Source of the DNA: Bacteroidales bacterium
GTDB taxonomy: Bacteria > Bacteroidota > Bacteroidia > Bacteroidales > P3
Assembly: GCA_012837565.1 (NCBI GenBank)
Contig: DUQY01000132.1
Coordinates: 1-16,583 of the forward strand
Direction: 5' to 3'
DNA length: 16,583 nucleotides
This document shows, piece after piece, positions 1 through 6,794 of the stretch. Position numbers and translations under genes: made by a program. Each line of letters begins with the position of its first letter. The stretch's first letter is position 1. Under the pieces are notes generated by a model. It ran no database searches. It had not been told where the DNA came from and saw only the letters and a list, made by a program, of their open reading frames with translations.

Positions 1-32
1 ATAAGAAAAATAATAAAAGATTAGTATGTTTC

Positions 33-64
33 TGTAGTGCGGGATTTCCGACTCCCGTACTATA
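33..64. repeat. 12-bp imperfect stem-loop at left edge
   Basis: Bases 33-44 pair with 53-64 around an 8-nt loop (45-52), with two G-T wobble positions. The core is gtgcggga paired with tcccgtac. No U-tract follows on either strand, so it is not an obvious intrinsic terminator. The sequence inside the loop side, ggatttcc (42-49), recurs inverted as ggaaatcc at 152-159. The most economical reading is part of a dispersed intergenic repeat, but other copies would be needed to prove that. Confidence 0.4.
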
Positions 65-118
65 TTATTATAAGGATTTGTAATCTGATATTTATTTCAA
101 CTAAAAACGTTATGATTG

Positions 119-159
119 TTTGCTACAAAGGTGTCGCACCTCTGGTGCTTAGGAAATCC
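119..159. repeat. Possible dispersed intergenic repeat fragment
   Basis: This stretch contains the small palindrome gcacc-tct-ggtgc (136-148) and ends in ggaaatcc, the inverse of bases 42-49. Motifs of the type gctacaaag-gtgtcgcacc are, from memory, common in intergenic repeats of Bacteroidota genomes. The open frame that spans 37-246 has a composition unlike a real protein and is better explained as translated repeat. Identity as a repeat family member is inference. Confidence 0.3.
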
Positions 160-202
160 AATAAATATAATATTATCAGCAAACAAAATCCCATCGTTAG
201 AC

Positions 203-240
203 AAAAAAATGCACATCTCTTAGGACAAAAGATGTGCATT
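203..240 (-). terminator. Intrinsic terminator, leftward
   Basis: On the minus strand an 11-bp perfect stem (230-240 with 208-218, sequence aatgcacatct paired with agatgtgcatt) with an 11-nt loop is followed by seven U residues (bases 203-209 are A on the plus strand). It is the first convincing terminator downstream of the leftward operon that ends at 434, about 190 bases away. It could alternatively terminate a short RNA made from the candidate promoter at 278-309. Confidence 0.65.
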
Positions 241-277
241 CGCTAAAAAAATCTGCTACGGATATTATTAACCTCTG

Positions 278-309
278 CAAAAATACAACATTGAAAAGCA
301 AAAGTCAAG
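278..309 (-). promoter_or_regulatory. Candidate Bacteroidota promoter, leftward
   Basis: The minus strand carries TATTTTTG (278-285), which matches the -7 consensus TAnnTTTG. It also carries CTTG (306-309), one mismatch from the -33 TTTG, at a spacing of 20. No coding gene begins just downstream inside the window, and the terminator at 203-240 lies only about 30 bases beyond the expected start point. AT-rich DNA gives such matches by chance, so this is tentative. Confidence 0.3.
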
Positions 310-365
310 TAAATTCGTGTTTATTTTTAATAATAATTTGATTATCTTTCAGTATCAATGTATTG

Positions 366-419
366 GACTTCGTGTTTAAGAGACTTCGTGTTTAAGGGTT
401 GAAGGGTTGAAGGGTTGAA
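366..419. repeat. Short direct repeats: 15-bp x2 and 8-bp x3
   Basis: gacttcgtgtttaag occurs at 366-380 and again at 382-396. It is followed directly by three contiguous copies of gggttgaa at 396-403, 404-411 and 412-419. A shorter copy of the first motif (ttcgtgttta) also lies at 314-323. The array sits just downstream of the stop codon of the DUF4831 gene. Such arrays are prone to slippage. No coding or structural role is evident. Confidence 0.75.
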
Positions 420-433
420 ACAATAAGTAAAAC

Positions 434-1543
434 TTATTTTATGGTTTTGATTGCTCCTGTTTTGGTGTCAAAGATGATGTTTTGTTTTTGGGTATTCATT
501 GCACGTATCATTCCATATTGGTTTATTTCAACTACTGTGGAATAAGTTTTTATTGGTGTTTCAACACTTACTTGTACCATTTCTGGTATTGCATAGTAAA
601 CTCCTTTTATACCTGATACTTCTTTTTCTTTCATATTAATTGTGATGGAAGAGTCTGTTTTGTCGTAGGTTATGCCTCGAGTTTTTAATGTTTCTGTTTG
701 GTTGTTGGTGTGAAAACGTGCTAAAAGTGGGACTGGTGTATTGGTGATTTGAAGTATTAGGTCTTCTTCTGATATTATTGGTTTTTGTGGTGCAAGGGTG
801 TATGTTTGGGTTTCTTCTACTACTGTTTCTGTTCCTGTGAATAATGATATGTATCCATCTATCATTTCTTCAAGTTGCTTATACATAAAGTCTACTGTGG
901 TGTTTATATATGTTCCGTCTAGTCCTCCTGAAAGTATTTCTATTTGTTTTTCTCTTATTTGCTCTATTCTTATAACTATTTCTTCGGCTGTTAGGTTTAC
1001 TTTTTCTAACATTCCTCTTTGAAGTAGTCTAAATTCGGATATTGGTTGGGTTTGTAGTGATTGTGGTGAGAGATTTTGATGGTGATAAGGTTTTATTTCT
1101 TCGTTCTTTCTTTTTATTAGGTTATCGTCTTTGCTATAAGTATGCTTATTTGCCTTATCCTTAATGGTTATGCTTTCTAAGGTTCCTTCTTTTGACTTTT
1201 CCACTATTATATTATCTCCATCTAAAACTAGGGCAAATTGTTGTATTGGGGTTTGTTTTGGCTGGGTTAATATCTTAATGTCTTTTACTGTATATTTTAT
1301 CTCGTCACTTGTTATTACATTCTTTAGTCCCAGTAGGTTACTCTTGTTTGCATATATTCCTTTGTGTCTAATTGTTTTGTTGTAAGTTACTTCAAAAACA
1401 ACTTCTGTAAATTGAGGTATTGAATAAAAGACTGTGGTTTTTGTATTATTTGAAGGTATGCTTTCTATTGGGTATGACTTGTAGAGAGAGGAGCAAGATG
1501 AAACCGCAATTGATAATAATGCTATGATAATAATCTTTTTCAT
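434..1543 (-). CDS. DUF4831 family lipoprotein
   Basis: This is a predicted exported lipoprotein of 369 aa. The N-terminus is a lysine-led hydrophobic signal peptide ending in a lipobox, with SSC at residues 15-17, so C17 would be lipidated after signal peptidase II cleavage. The body matches the general pattern of the DUF4831 family of Bacteroidota: an early YSIPQ/Y.VPE-type strand motif, a long central segment with EEIVIRIEQIREKQIEILSG near residues 186-206, and a C-terminal beta-rich part. I recognise the family but its function is unknown. It starts only 6 bases after the WG-repeat gene ends, so the two are almost certainly co-transcribed. A 7-bp palindrome (422-438) overlaps its stop codon, and the nearest solid terminator is at 203-240. 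Family assignment is from memory and no search was run. Confidence 0.75.
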   Translation of the reverse strand: MKKIIIIALLSIAVSSCSSLYKSYPIESIPSNNTKTTVFYSIPQFTEVVFEVTYNKTIRHKGIYANKSNLLGLKNVITSDEIKYTVKDIKILTQPKQTPIQQFALVLDGDNIIVEKSKEGTLESITIKDKANKHTYSKDDNLIKRKNEEIKPYHHQNLSPQSLQTQPISEFRLLQRGMLEKVNLTAEEIVIRIEQIREKQIEILSGGLDGTYINTTVDFMYKQLEEMIDGYISLFTGTETVVEETQTYTLAPQKPIISEEDLILQITNTPVPLLARFHTNNQTETLKTRGITYDKTDSSITINMKEKEVSGIKGVYYAIPEMVQVSVETPIKTYSTVVEINQYGMIRAMNTQKQNIIFDTKTGAIKTIK

Positions 1544-1549
1544 AAGTTT

Positions 1550-3280
1550 TTATTTTTTTATTTTTACTTCTTTTATTGCTTTTAGGCGTAAGATTCCAAT
1601 TTTATTGTCTTTTATAATATATTGGTAGCTCTTGCCTCTTTTGTATGAGTCGTAAATAAGATTAGCCGTTTCTTCTTGCTGTGACTTTGATAGTCCTGAT
1701 GAAACGATATTAAATACATCTTCAAAATCCTTATCAATGATATTTAATGCCTTGCCCTTAACTGCTATTGCATAGCCTTTATGGAATGGTGTTAGGTAAT
1801 CATATCGTTTTGTAGTAATGGGTTTTAGGGTTTGCTTATTTACATATGTCCAACCTTTCGAATCTTTCATTATCATTAGGGAATCGAAGACTTGTCCGAG
1901 TTCTTTGAAGTTAACATTTAATGTTTTAGCTTTTGGTAATATTGTTTTATTTCTTATTGTTGTGCGTTTAAGTTTGGCATCCTCAACATAGGTTAGTGTT
2001 GAGTCTTGGATATCTACTATTATATTCAATCCATCATAAAGAACATTCCCCCTTGTTCCAAAAACAGTGTATCTATTATTCCTTTTTGCTACAAAGAAAG
2101 TATCTGCTTCCAAGTAAACTTTTACATCGTCGTATTCTGGTTGAACATACATAACACCTTTTTGACTAATTATGCCTTTACCCCCATTTCTTATTTGATT
2201 AAAAAAATCAGGGTGATTCGAATACTCAACATCATCGTAGTATGGTTGAATTTTTGGACGCCCTCGTTTATCTAAGATTGCTGTTTTATTACTAGAATTA
2301 AGGGTTTTGATATAATTAACATTATTATATTTTTCAACCTTAAAACCAATAAACTGAGAATTAGTTAGTACTTTACCATCTCTATTCATCAAACCCCATT
2401 CATCATTAAACCTATATGAATATATCTCATCCTCAAGCACAACGCTCATATCTTGGTATTGTGGCTCAACAATAACTCTTCCCTCAAAGTCCATCATTCC
2501 TACTAATGCATTGTCTCTGAAAATTATTCTACTCCAGTCAAATACTACAACATCTTTGGCATTGATATTTATCTTTTTCTCCTCAACTACTTCTCCTTTT
2601 CTATTCAATATTTGCTTACTATCACCTTCTCTTGTATAGAAATGACCTTGACCCAAATACTTTACTATATCGTATTTTGGCTCGCCAATCCATCCAAAGG
2701 GTAAGAGGGATGAATTGTTTATTTCAACAAAAGATATTAAGGTATCTGAATCGAAATATTCTACAATATCGCTATTGGTATTGAAGACCATATTCTTTTC
2801 TGCCATACTTGCCACAAAGAAAGTGTCTTGATCTATCACTACCTTAATGGTGTCAAATTCTGGATAGAGATATCCTATTCCCTCAAAGCTAACTATTCCA
2901 TATTTATCACCAAACTTGGTCAGAATCAAATCTTCCTTTGTAATGAAAACATCTTCATATATTGGCTGGAAAACAACCTTGCCATCAGTGTCAAGTAGGG
3001 CTGTTCTTCCATTAGGCATTATACCTTTAATATAAGTGAAATTATTAGCCTCATAAACATAAACAGTATCGAAATAAGGCTCGTAAACAATAAGACCTAA
3101 CCTATCAACAAGACCTACTTTTTCTTTTGAAGTAAAGGAATATAGGGTTGTTGTTTTCAACTCTACTAAATTATGTACCGAATCATACTTAGTATTAAGA
3201 TGTTCCACTAAGTTATTTTGCTGTGAAAACAAAGTAATACTAAAGAGAATTGATAGGGATAATAGGATTAGTTTTTTCAT
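1550..3280 (-). CDS. Exported WG-repeat protein
   Basis: This 576-aa protein has an N-terminal signal peptide of about 19 residues (MKKLILLSLSILFSITLFS). It carries repeated WG-type motifs: a hydrophobic strand, then a D/N-x-x-G turn, then a strand ending in Q/E-P-x-Y/F-D/E-D. Clear copies occur near residues 95-115 (LLDTDGKVVFQPIYEDV), 128-145, 260-280 (MMDFEGRVIVEPQYQDM), 292-310 (the canonical WGLMNRDGKV), 329-348 and 367-385 (QKGVMYVQPEYDDVK). WG repeats are thought to form beta-structured scaffolds. No catalytic motif is visible, so it is probably a periplasmic or surface scaffold protein, and no more specific function can be given. It lies 16 bases after aguA and 6 bases before the DUF4831 lipoprotein, which implies the same transcript. 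A functional link to polyamine synthesis is not evident. Confidence 0.8.
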   Translation of the reverse strand: MKKLILLSLSILFSITLFSQQNNLVEHLNTKYDSVHNLVELKTTTLYSFTSKEKVGLVDRLGLIVYEPYFDTVYVYEANNFTYIKGIMPNGRTALLDTDGKVVFQPIYEDVFITKEDLILTKFGDKYGIVSFEGIGYLYPEFDTIKVVIDQDTFFVASMAEKNMVFNTNSDIVEYFDSDTLISFVEINNSSLLPFGWIGEPKYDIVKYLGQGHFYTREGDSKQILNRKGEVVEEKKININAKDVVVFDWSRIIFRDNALVGMMDFEGRVIVEPQYQDMSVVLEDEIYSYRFNDEWGLMNRDGKVLTNSQFIGFKVEKYNNVNYIKTLNSSNKTAILDKRGRPKIQPYYDDVEYSNHPDFFNQIRNGGKGIISQKGVMYVQPEYDDVKVYLEADTFFVAKRNNRYTVFGTRGNVLYDGLNIIVDIQDSTLTYVEDAKLKRTTIRNKTILPKAKTLNVNFKELGQVFDSLMIMKDSKGWTYVNKQTLKPITTKRYDYLTPFHKGYAIAVKGKALNIIDKDFEDVFNIVSSGLSKSQQEETANLIYDSYKRGKSYQYIIKDNKIGILRLKAIKEVKIKK

Positions 3281-3296
3281 TTGCTTTTATTTAAGT

Positions 3297-4331
3297 TTAT
3301 AGTTTTGGTTCTTGTTGGCTCAAACAATGAAATGAACCTAAGCCCCATATTATTTCAGTTGAATCAATACCAATAACTTTTCTATCTTTAAAGCATTCCT
3401 CTAATATATAGATTGCTTTATTATCATTCTTTGAGTTGAAAACAGGAACTATTACTGCATCATTTGCAATATAGAAATTAGCATAAGAGGCAGGCAAACG
3501 CTCATCTTCGAAGTAAAAAGGCTCTGGCATTGGAAGTTCAACAACATTCATTTGCTTACCATTTTCTAATCTTGAGGATGAAAGAATCTTGAGGTTATCT
3601 TGTAAGACATTATAATTTACATCATTCCTGTCCTGTTCAACAACTGTAACCACAGTGTCTTGGTTAACAAAACGTGTTATATCATCAATATGCCCATCAG
3701 TATCATCACCATCTACCCCCTCACCTAACCAAATTATATTATCAACTCCGTAAAAATTAATTAGCTTTTCTTCAATTTGAGACTGGTTAAATGTAGGATT
3801 TCTGTTTTCATTAAGCAAACAAGCTTTTGTTGTTATTAGAGTTCCTTTGCCATTAAAGTCAACAGAACCACCCTCCATAACAATGCCTGGCTCGAAGGTT
3901 TCAAGGTTTAATTCTTTTGCAATTAGGGATGGTATCTTAGTATCTAAATCATAAGGATACTTGTCTCCCCAAGCATTATAGCCCCAATCCACAATTGCTC
4001 TTTTCTTTTCTTTATCGTTAATTAAAAAAGCAGGACCATGATCCCTACACCAAGCGTCATTGGTTTTAAACATATGAAAACAAACGTTTGCCATATTAGT
4101 GCCAATAGCATTAAGCTCGGCGTTTACCCTCTTAAGCATCTCATCATTAAGGATATTTATATTGACAAGTTCGCCCTTAGCAAGCTCTTTAATAAATAGA
4201 TTATAGGAAGGAAATATGGTATGAATTTTATCTGGCCAAGAGTTTTCATTATGTGGGTAAGAAAGCCAAGTGCTTTGGTGTTTATGCCATTCAGAGGGAA
4301 AGTAATACCCTAATTCTTTTGGTGTCTTCAT
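3297..4331 (-). CDS. aguA: Agmatine deiminase
   Basis: AguA hydrolyses agmatine to N-carbamoylputrescine plus ammonia, the step before AguB in the arginine decarboxylase route to putrescine. It is a cytoplasmic enzyme of the guanidine-modifying (penteinase) fold. The protein is 344 aa, normal for the family. Visible signatures are W-C-R-D-H-G-P at 94-100, M-E-G-G-S at 152-156, the TKACLLNENRNP segment at 168-179, D-D-T-D-G-H-I-D-D at 209-217 with the active-site His214, and the C-terminal nucleophile Cys336 in SFHCLSQQEP. All expected catalytic elements are intact. The ATG at 4329-4331 gives the expected N-terminus (tPkelGYYFPSEWHKH). In Bacteroidota aguA is usually next to aguB; here 1.6 kb of restriction-modification genes separate them. 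The 52-base gap upstream shows no convincing promoter, so it probably depends on read-through. Confidence 0.95.
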   Translation of the reverse strand: MKTPKELGYYFPSEWHKHQSTWLSYPHNENSWPDKIHTIFPSYNLFIKELAKGELVNINILNDEMLKRVNAELNAIGTNMANVCFHMFKTNDAWCRDHGPAFLINDKEKKRAIVDWGYNAWGDKYPYDLDTKIPSLIAKELNLETFEPGIVMEGGSVDFNGKGTLITTKACLLNENRNPTFNQSQIEEKLINFYGVDNIIWLGEGVDGDDTDGHIDDITRFVNQDTVVTVVEQDRNDVNYNVLQDNLKILSSSRLENGKQMNVVELPMPEPFYFEDERLPASYANFYIANDAVIVPVFNSKNDNKAIYILEECFKDRKVIGIDSTEIIWGLGSFHCLSQQEPKL

Positions 4332-4338
4332 TGTATAT
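4325..4338. repeat. 14-bp direct repeat, copy 1 (aguA start)
   Basis: tcttcattgtatat spans the aguA start codon and the bases just upstream of it. An identical copy lies at 5892-5905 within the first codons of the methyltransferase gene. The pair brackets the endonuclease and nearly all of the methyltransferase. Confidence 0.6.
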
Positions 4339-4383
4339 GTAAATAATAATTAATTTTTATCTGTGAATTTATCCTATTACTCG

Positions 4384-5127
4384 TTAATCCAATTCAAATA
4401 ATAAAGCAGGATTAATTTTAAATTGTAGCATATTGGCTGTTTTTCTTCCTCCATCACCACCCTTCCTTTGCATTGTTATTTTCCCTATCTTTATACTCCC
4501 TCGTGGAGAAACAACTACATCTCCATTCCCAAAGAAATTAAGACAATAGTTCATTGGCTTTAATATCCATCTTGATTTATCATTAGATTTTTGGGCAACT
4601 AACATCCATTCTGCTGCAAACTTACCTCTTCCTTTTAATATATCAGAAACAATAAGTGACTTATTTGCTTCCAACCAAACTATCAGTGCTTGCTGTTGGT
4701 TAATATTAAACTCATCAATAAACACTCTTCTTTTATCTCTTGTGCCTGATATTGGTCTTTGTTCTCCTGTAAATAGTTCTAATATATTAGCTATGTTCTC
4801 TGGAATATTCCACATTTCTTTATATTTATCAACCCATCGCTTATCTATCTGATTATATCCTTTTAGATTACTAACTAATTTAACTTGTAAATTTTCAACA
4901 TCTATTCCTTTTTTAAGCTTAATTGTTACTTGAACTTGAACATCAGTTTTATACCCTGATAATTTTTCAGCTTTAACATATTCAATGTCTTCAATAATAT
5001 AATTCATTAAAAGAAGCCATTCCTTAGCTTCATTATCATTAGACCAATTATTAAATTTTCTAATGATATCATCTTCATTTCTAAAGCCATCTTTTGCTGT
5101 CCTTGAACCTCTTTCAACTAAATTCAT
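4384..5127 (-). CDS. HinP1I-like type II restriction endonuclease (predicted G^CGC)
   Basis: This is predicted to cut unmethylated DNA at GCGC. From memory it matches R.HinP1I along its whole length. Shared blocks include MNLVE-GS-TAKDGF at the N-terminus, LQVKLVSN-G-NQIDK-W in the middle, KDKRR-F, GRG-FAAEW-LVAQK, and the C-terminal SPRGSI--G---QRKGGD-GR-TANMLQFKI-P--LF. The HinP1I/MspI-type active site (S/T)D-X18-Q-x-K is present: counted from the upstream ATG at 5134-5136, it is T64 D65 ... Q84 V K86. Counted from the ATG at 5125-5127 these become D62, Q81 and K83, as in HinP1I, and the length is then 247 aa, also as in HinP1I. I therefore prefer the start at 5127, which leaves one base after the methyltransferase stop; the start at 5136 would overlap it. 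The gene lies downstream of its methyltransferase in the same transcript, so protection is made first. Alignment was by eye and recall, and specificity is inferred. Confidence 0.9.
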   Translation of the reverse strand: MNLVERGSRTAKDGFRNEDDIIRKFNNWSNDNEAKEWLLLMNYIIEDIEYVKAEKLSGYKTDVQVQVTIKLKKGIDVENLQVKLVSNLKGYNQIDKRWVDKYKEMWNIPENIANILELFTGEQRPISGTRDKRRVFIDEFNINQQQALIVWLEANKSLIVSDILKGRGKFAAEWMLVAQKSNDKSRWILKPMNYCLNFFGNGDVVVSPRGSIKIGKITMQRKGGDGGRKTANMLQFKINPALLFELD

Positions 5128-5128
5128 A

Positions 5129-5920
5129 TCAAACATTTACATTAAATAAATCACTCGTCAAATGCTCTCTCAACCTTTCTTCTGCAATATCAACATACTC
5201 TTTAGATATTTCAGAACCTATCCAGTTTCTGTTAAGTAAGTGAGATATTTTTGCAGTTGTACCGCTTCCCATAAATGGATCGTAAACTAAATCCTCCTCA
5301 TTAGTCCATGAATTTATCTGATCAACAACTAACTTTTCTGGGAATATTGCAGGATGATTATATGCTACTTTATCTTTAGTTGATATTCCACCTCCTACAG
5401 AATAGAAAAATACATTTCCAACTTTCTTCTCTTTAGTACGTTCCACCTTATCATATAATAAAGAACCAGATTTTCCTCTATTTTTCATATTAGCCAATCC
5501 ATTATATTTGGTCAACTCTATTATTGGATTAAATGTTTTAGGACTACCTTTTGACAAGCAAAACATATATTCAAAATGTTGATGATAACGATTACCCGTC
5601 TGTGGCATTGGATTGTTTTTATAATATATCATTGTGTCATGTAACCTAAATCCTATTTCCTTGAATTTTAAGGCTTGACTAAAAGAAGTTCCACTCTCAC
5701 TACCATTAATTGTTGCATCACCAACCACCCATATCATAACTCCTCCTTCTTTTAAAATTCTATAAAGCTCTTTGGCTATTTTATCAAATTCAAAATTATA
5801 TCCATTATAATTTCTAATATTATCATAAGGAGGAGATGTAATAATAAAATCTACAAAACATTCTGGCATTTTCGCCATAGTTATTAAACAATCTTCATTG
5901 TATATTTTAAACAGTTCCAT
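5129..5920 (-). CDS. Beta-class amino-methyltransferase of the HinP1I-like RM system
   Basis: This 263-aa SAM-dependent DNA methyltransferase should protect the host from the adjacent endonuclease. Motif order is typical of the beta class: the catalytic motif IV T-S-P-P-Y comes first (28-32) and the SAM-binding motif I D-P-F-M-G-S-G comes near the end (214-220). HPAIFPEKLV (motif X-like) is at 189-198 and GSEISKEYVDIAEERL follows at 235-250. The C5-cytosine signature (PCQ, ENV) is absent, so it methylates an exocyclic amino group. TSPPY favours N4-cytosine, and if the target is GCGC, which has no adenine, N4-methylcytosine is the only amino product possible. It begins 7 bases after aguB ends and runs directly into the endonuclease gene. 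No controller (C) protein gene is visible. A 14-bp stretch within codons 6-10 (5892-5905) is repeated at the start of aguA (4325-4338). Confidence 0.92.
   Translation of the reverse strand: MELFKIYNEDCLITMAKMPECFVDFIITSPPYDNIRNYNGYNFEFDKIAKELYRILKEGGVMIWVVGDATINGSESGTSFSQALKFKEIGFRLHDTMIYYKNNPMPQTGNRYHQHFEYMFCLSKGSPKTFNPIIELTKYNGLANMKNRGKSGSLLYDKVERTKEKKVGNVFFYSVGGGISTKDKVAYNHPAIFPEKLVVDQINSWTNEEDLVYDPFMGSGTTAKISHLLNRNWIGSEISKEYVDIAEERLREHLTSDLFNVNV
5892..5905. repeat. 14-bp direct repeat, copy 2 (methyltransferase codons 6-10)
   Basis: This is the identical partner of the repeat at 4325-4338, in the same orientation and 1567 bases away. It could be microhomology used when the restriction-modification genes were inserted, or a coincidence in AT-rich DNA. 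Confidence 0.6.
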
Positions 5921-5927
5921 ATTGATG

Positions 5928-6794
5928 TTAATCGTTATCTAAATATCTTTTTGTTATTGGCTGGTATGAGTCAACTCTTCTGTCACGAAGGAAAGGCCAA
6001 TGTATTCTGTAATGGTCGGTCTTTTCAAGATCAATTTCTACTACCTTTAGGTCTTGATCTAAGTGTGGTGCTTGATAAAGTATTGTTCCAAATGGATTGG
6101 AGACAAAGCTTCCACCCCAAAATTGAATATCACCCTCTATGCCTGTACGGTTTACAGAAACTACGTGAACTCCATTTGCAATTGCATGTGAGCGTTGAAT
6201 GGTTTGCCAAGCGTTATATTGTTCTATATTTGTTTCTTTATCCTGTGACTTATCCCAACCAATTGCTGTTGGATAAAATAGAATTTCTGCTCCCATAAGT
6301 GAAGTTATTCTTGCAGCTTCTGGGTACCACTGATCCCAACATATTAGCACTCCTATTTTTCCGTATTTGGTATCAAAAACCTTATAACCTGAGTCACCTG
6401 GGGTGAAATAAAACTTCTCGTAAAAGCCTGGATCATCTGGTATATGCATTTTTCTGTATTTGCCAAGGTACTCTCCATCAGCATCAATAACCGCAGTGGT
6501 GTTGAAATATAAACCTTGTGCTCTTTTCTCAAACATAGAAGCAATTATCACTACTCCTAATTCTTTGGAAAGTGCTTGGAGCCTTTCTGTGGTGTCTCCT
6601 GGTATTGGTTCTGCTAATTTAAAATTGTCATGGTCTTGGACATCACAAAAATATAATGTTGAGAAAATCTCTTGTAAGCAAATAATATTTGCTCCCATCT
6701 TAGCTATTTCACGAATTTGATTTATTGCCTCTAGAATGTTATTTTCCTTGGATTCCTGGCAGGACTTTTGCACTAACCCTATTTTTACTTGCAT
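5928..6794 (-). CDS. aguB: N-carbamoylputrescine amidase
   Basis: AguB hydrolyses N-carbamoylputrescine to putrescine, CO2 and ammonia, which completes the agmatine route begun by AguA. It is a cytoplasmic nitrilase-superfamily enzyme. The protein is 288 aa, usual for the family. The Glu-Lys-Cys triad is visible: E42 in CLQEIF, K115 in YRKMHIPDDPGFYEKFYFTPG, and C152 in LICWDQWYPEAAR. The P-D-D-P-G-F-Y-E-K-F-Y-F-T-P-G-D segment is characteristic of plant- and bacterial-type AguB rather than of other nitrilases. The start at 6794 is required because MQVKIGLVQ forms the first core strand. That places 56 bases of overlap with the 3' end of the upstream transporter gene, which indicates co-transcription and possibly coupled translation. 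The methyltransferase begins 7 bases downstream. Confidence 0.95.
   Translation of the reverse strand: MQVKIGLVQKSCQESKENNILEAINQIREIAKMGANIICLQEIFSTLYFCDVQDHDNFKLAEPIPGDTTERLQALSKELGVVIIASMFEKRAQGLYFNTTAVIDADGEYLGKYRKMHIPDDPGFYEKFYFTPGDSGYKVFDTKYGKIGVLICWDQWYPEAARITSLMGAEILFYPTAIGWDKSQDKETNIEQYNAWQTIQRSHAIANGVHVVSVNRTGIEGDIQFWGGSFVSNPFGTILYQAPHLDQDLKVVEIDLEKTDHYRIHWPFLRDRRVDSYQPITKRYLDND

Noticed and set aside
33..64. tRNA gene or fragment
   Set aside because: No T-loop GTTCRANNC motif, anticodon arm or acceptor pairing could be assembled around the hairpin.
37..246. Open reading frame of 69 codons on the plus strand
   Set aside because: It covers two stem-loops and a terminator-like inverted repeat, has no promoter or family resemblance, and is better explained as repeat and non-coding DNA.
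6353..6544. Alternative-frame ORFs within aguB (both strands, including 5951-6298 and 6460-6720)
   Set aside because: aguB is full length with an intact catalytic triad, so these are frame shadows.
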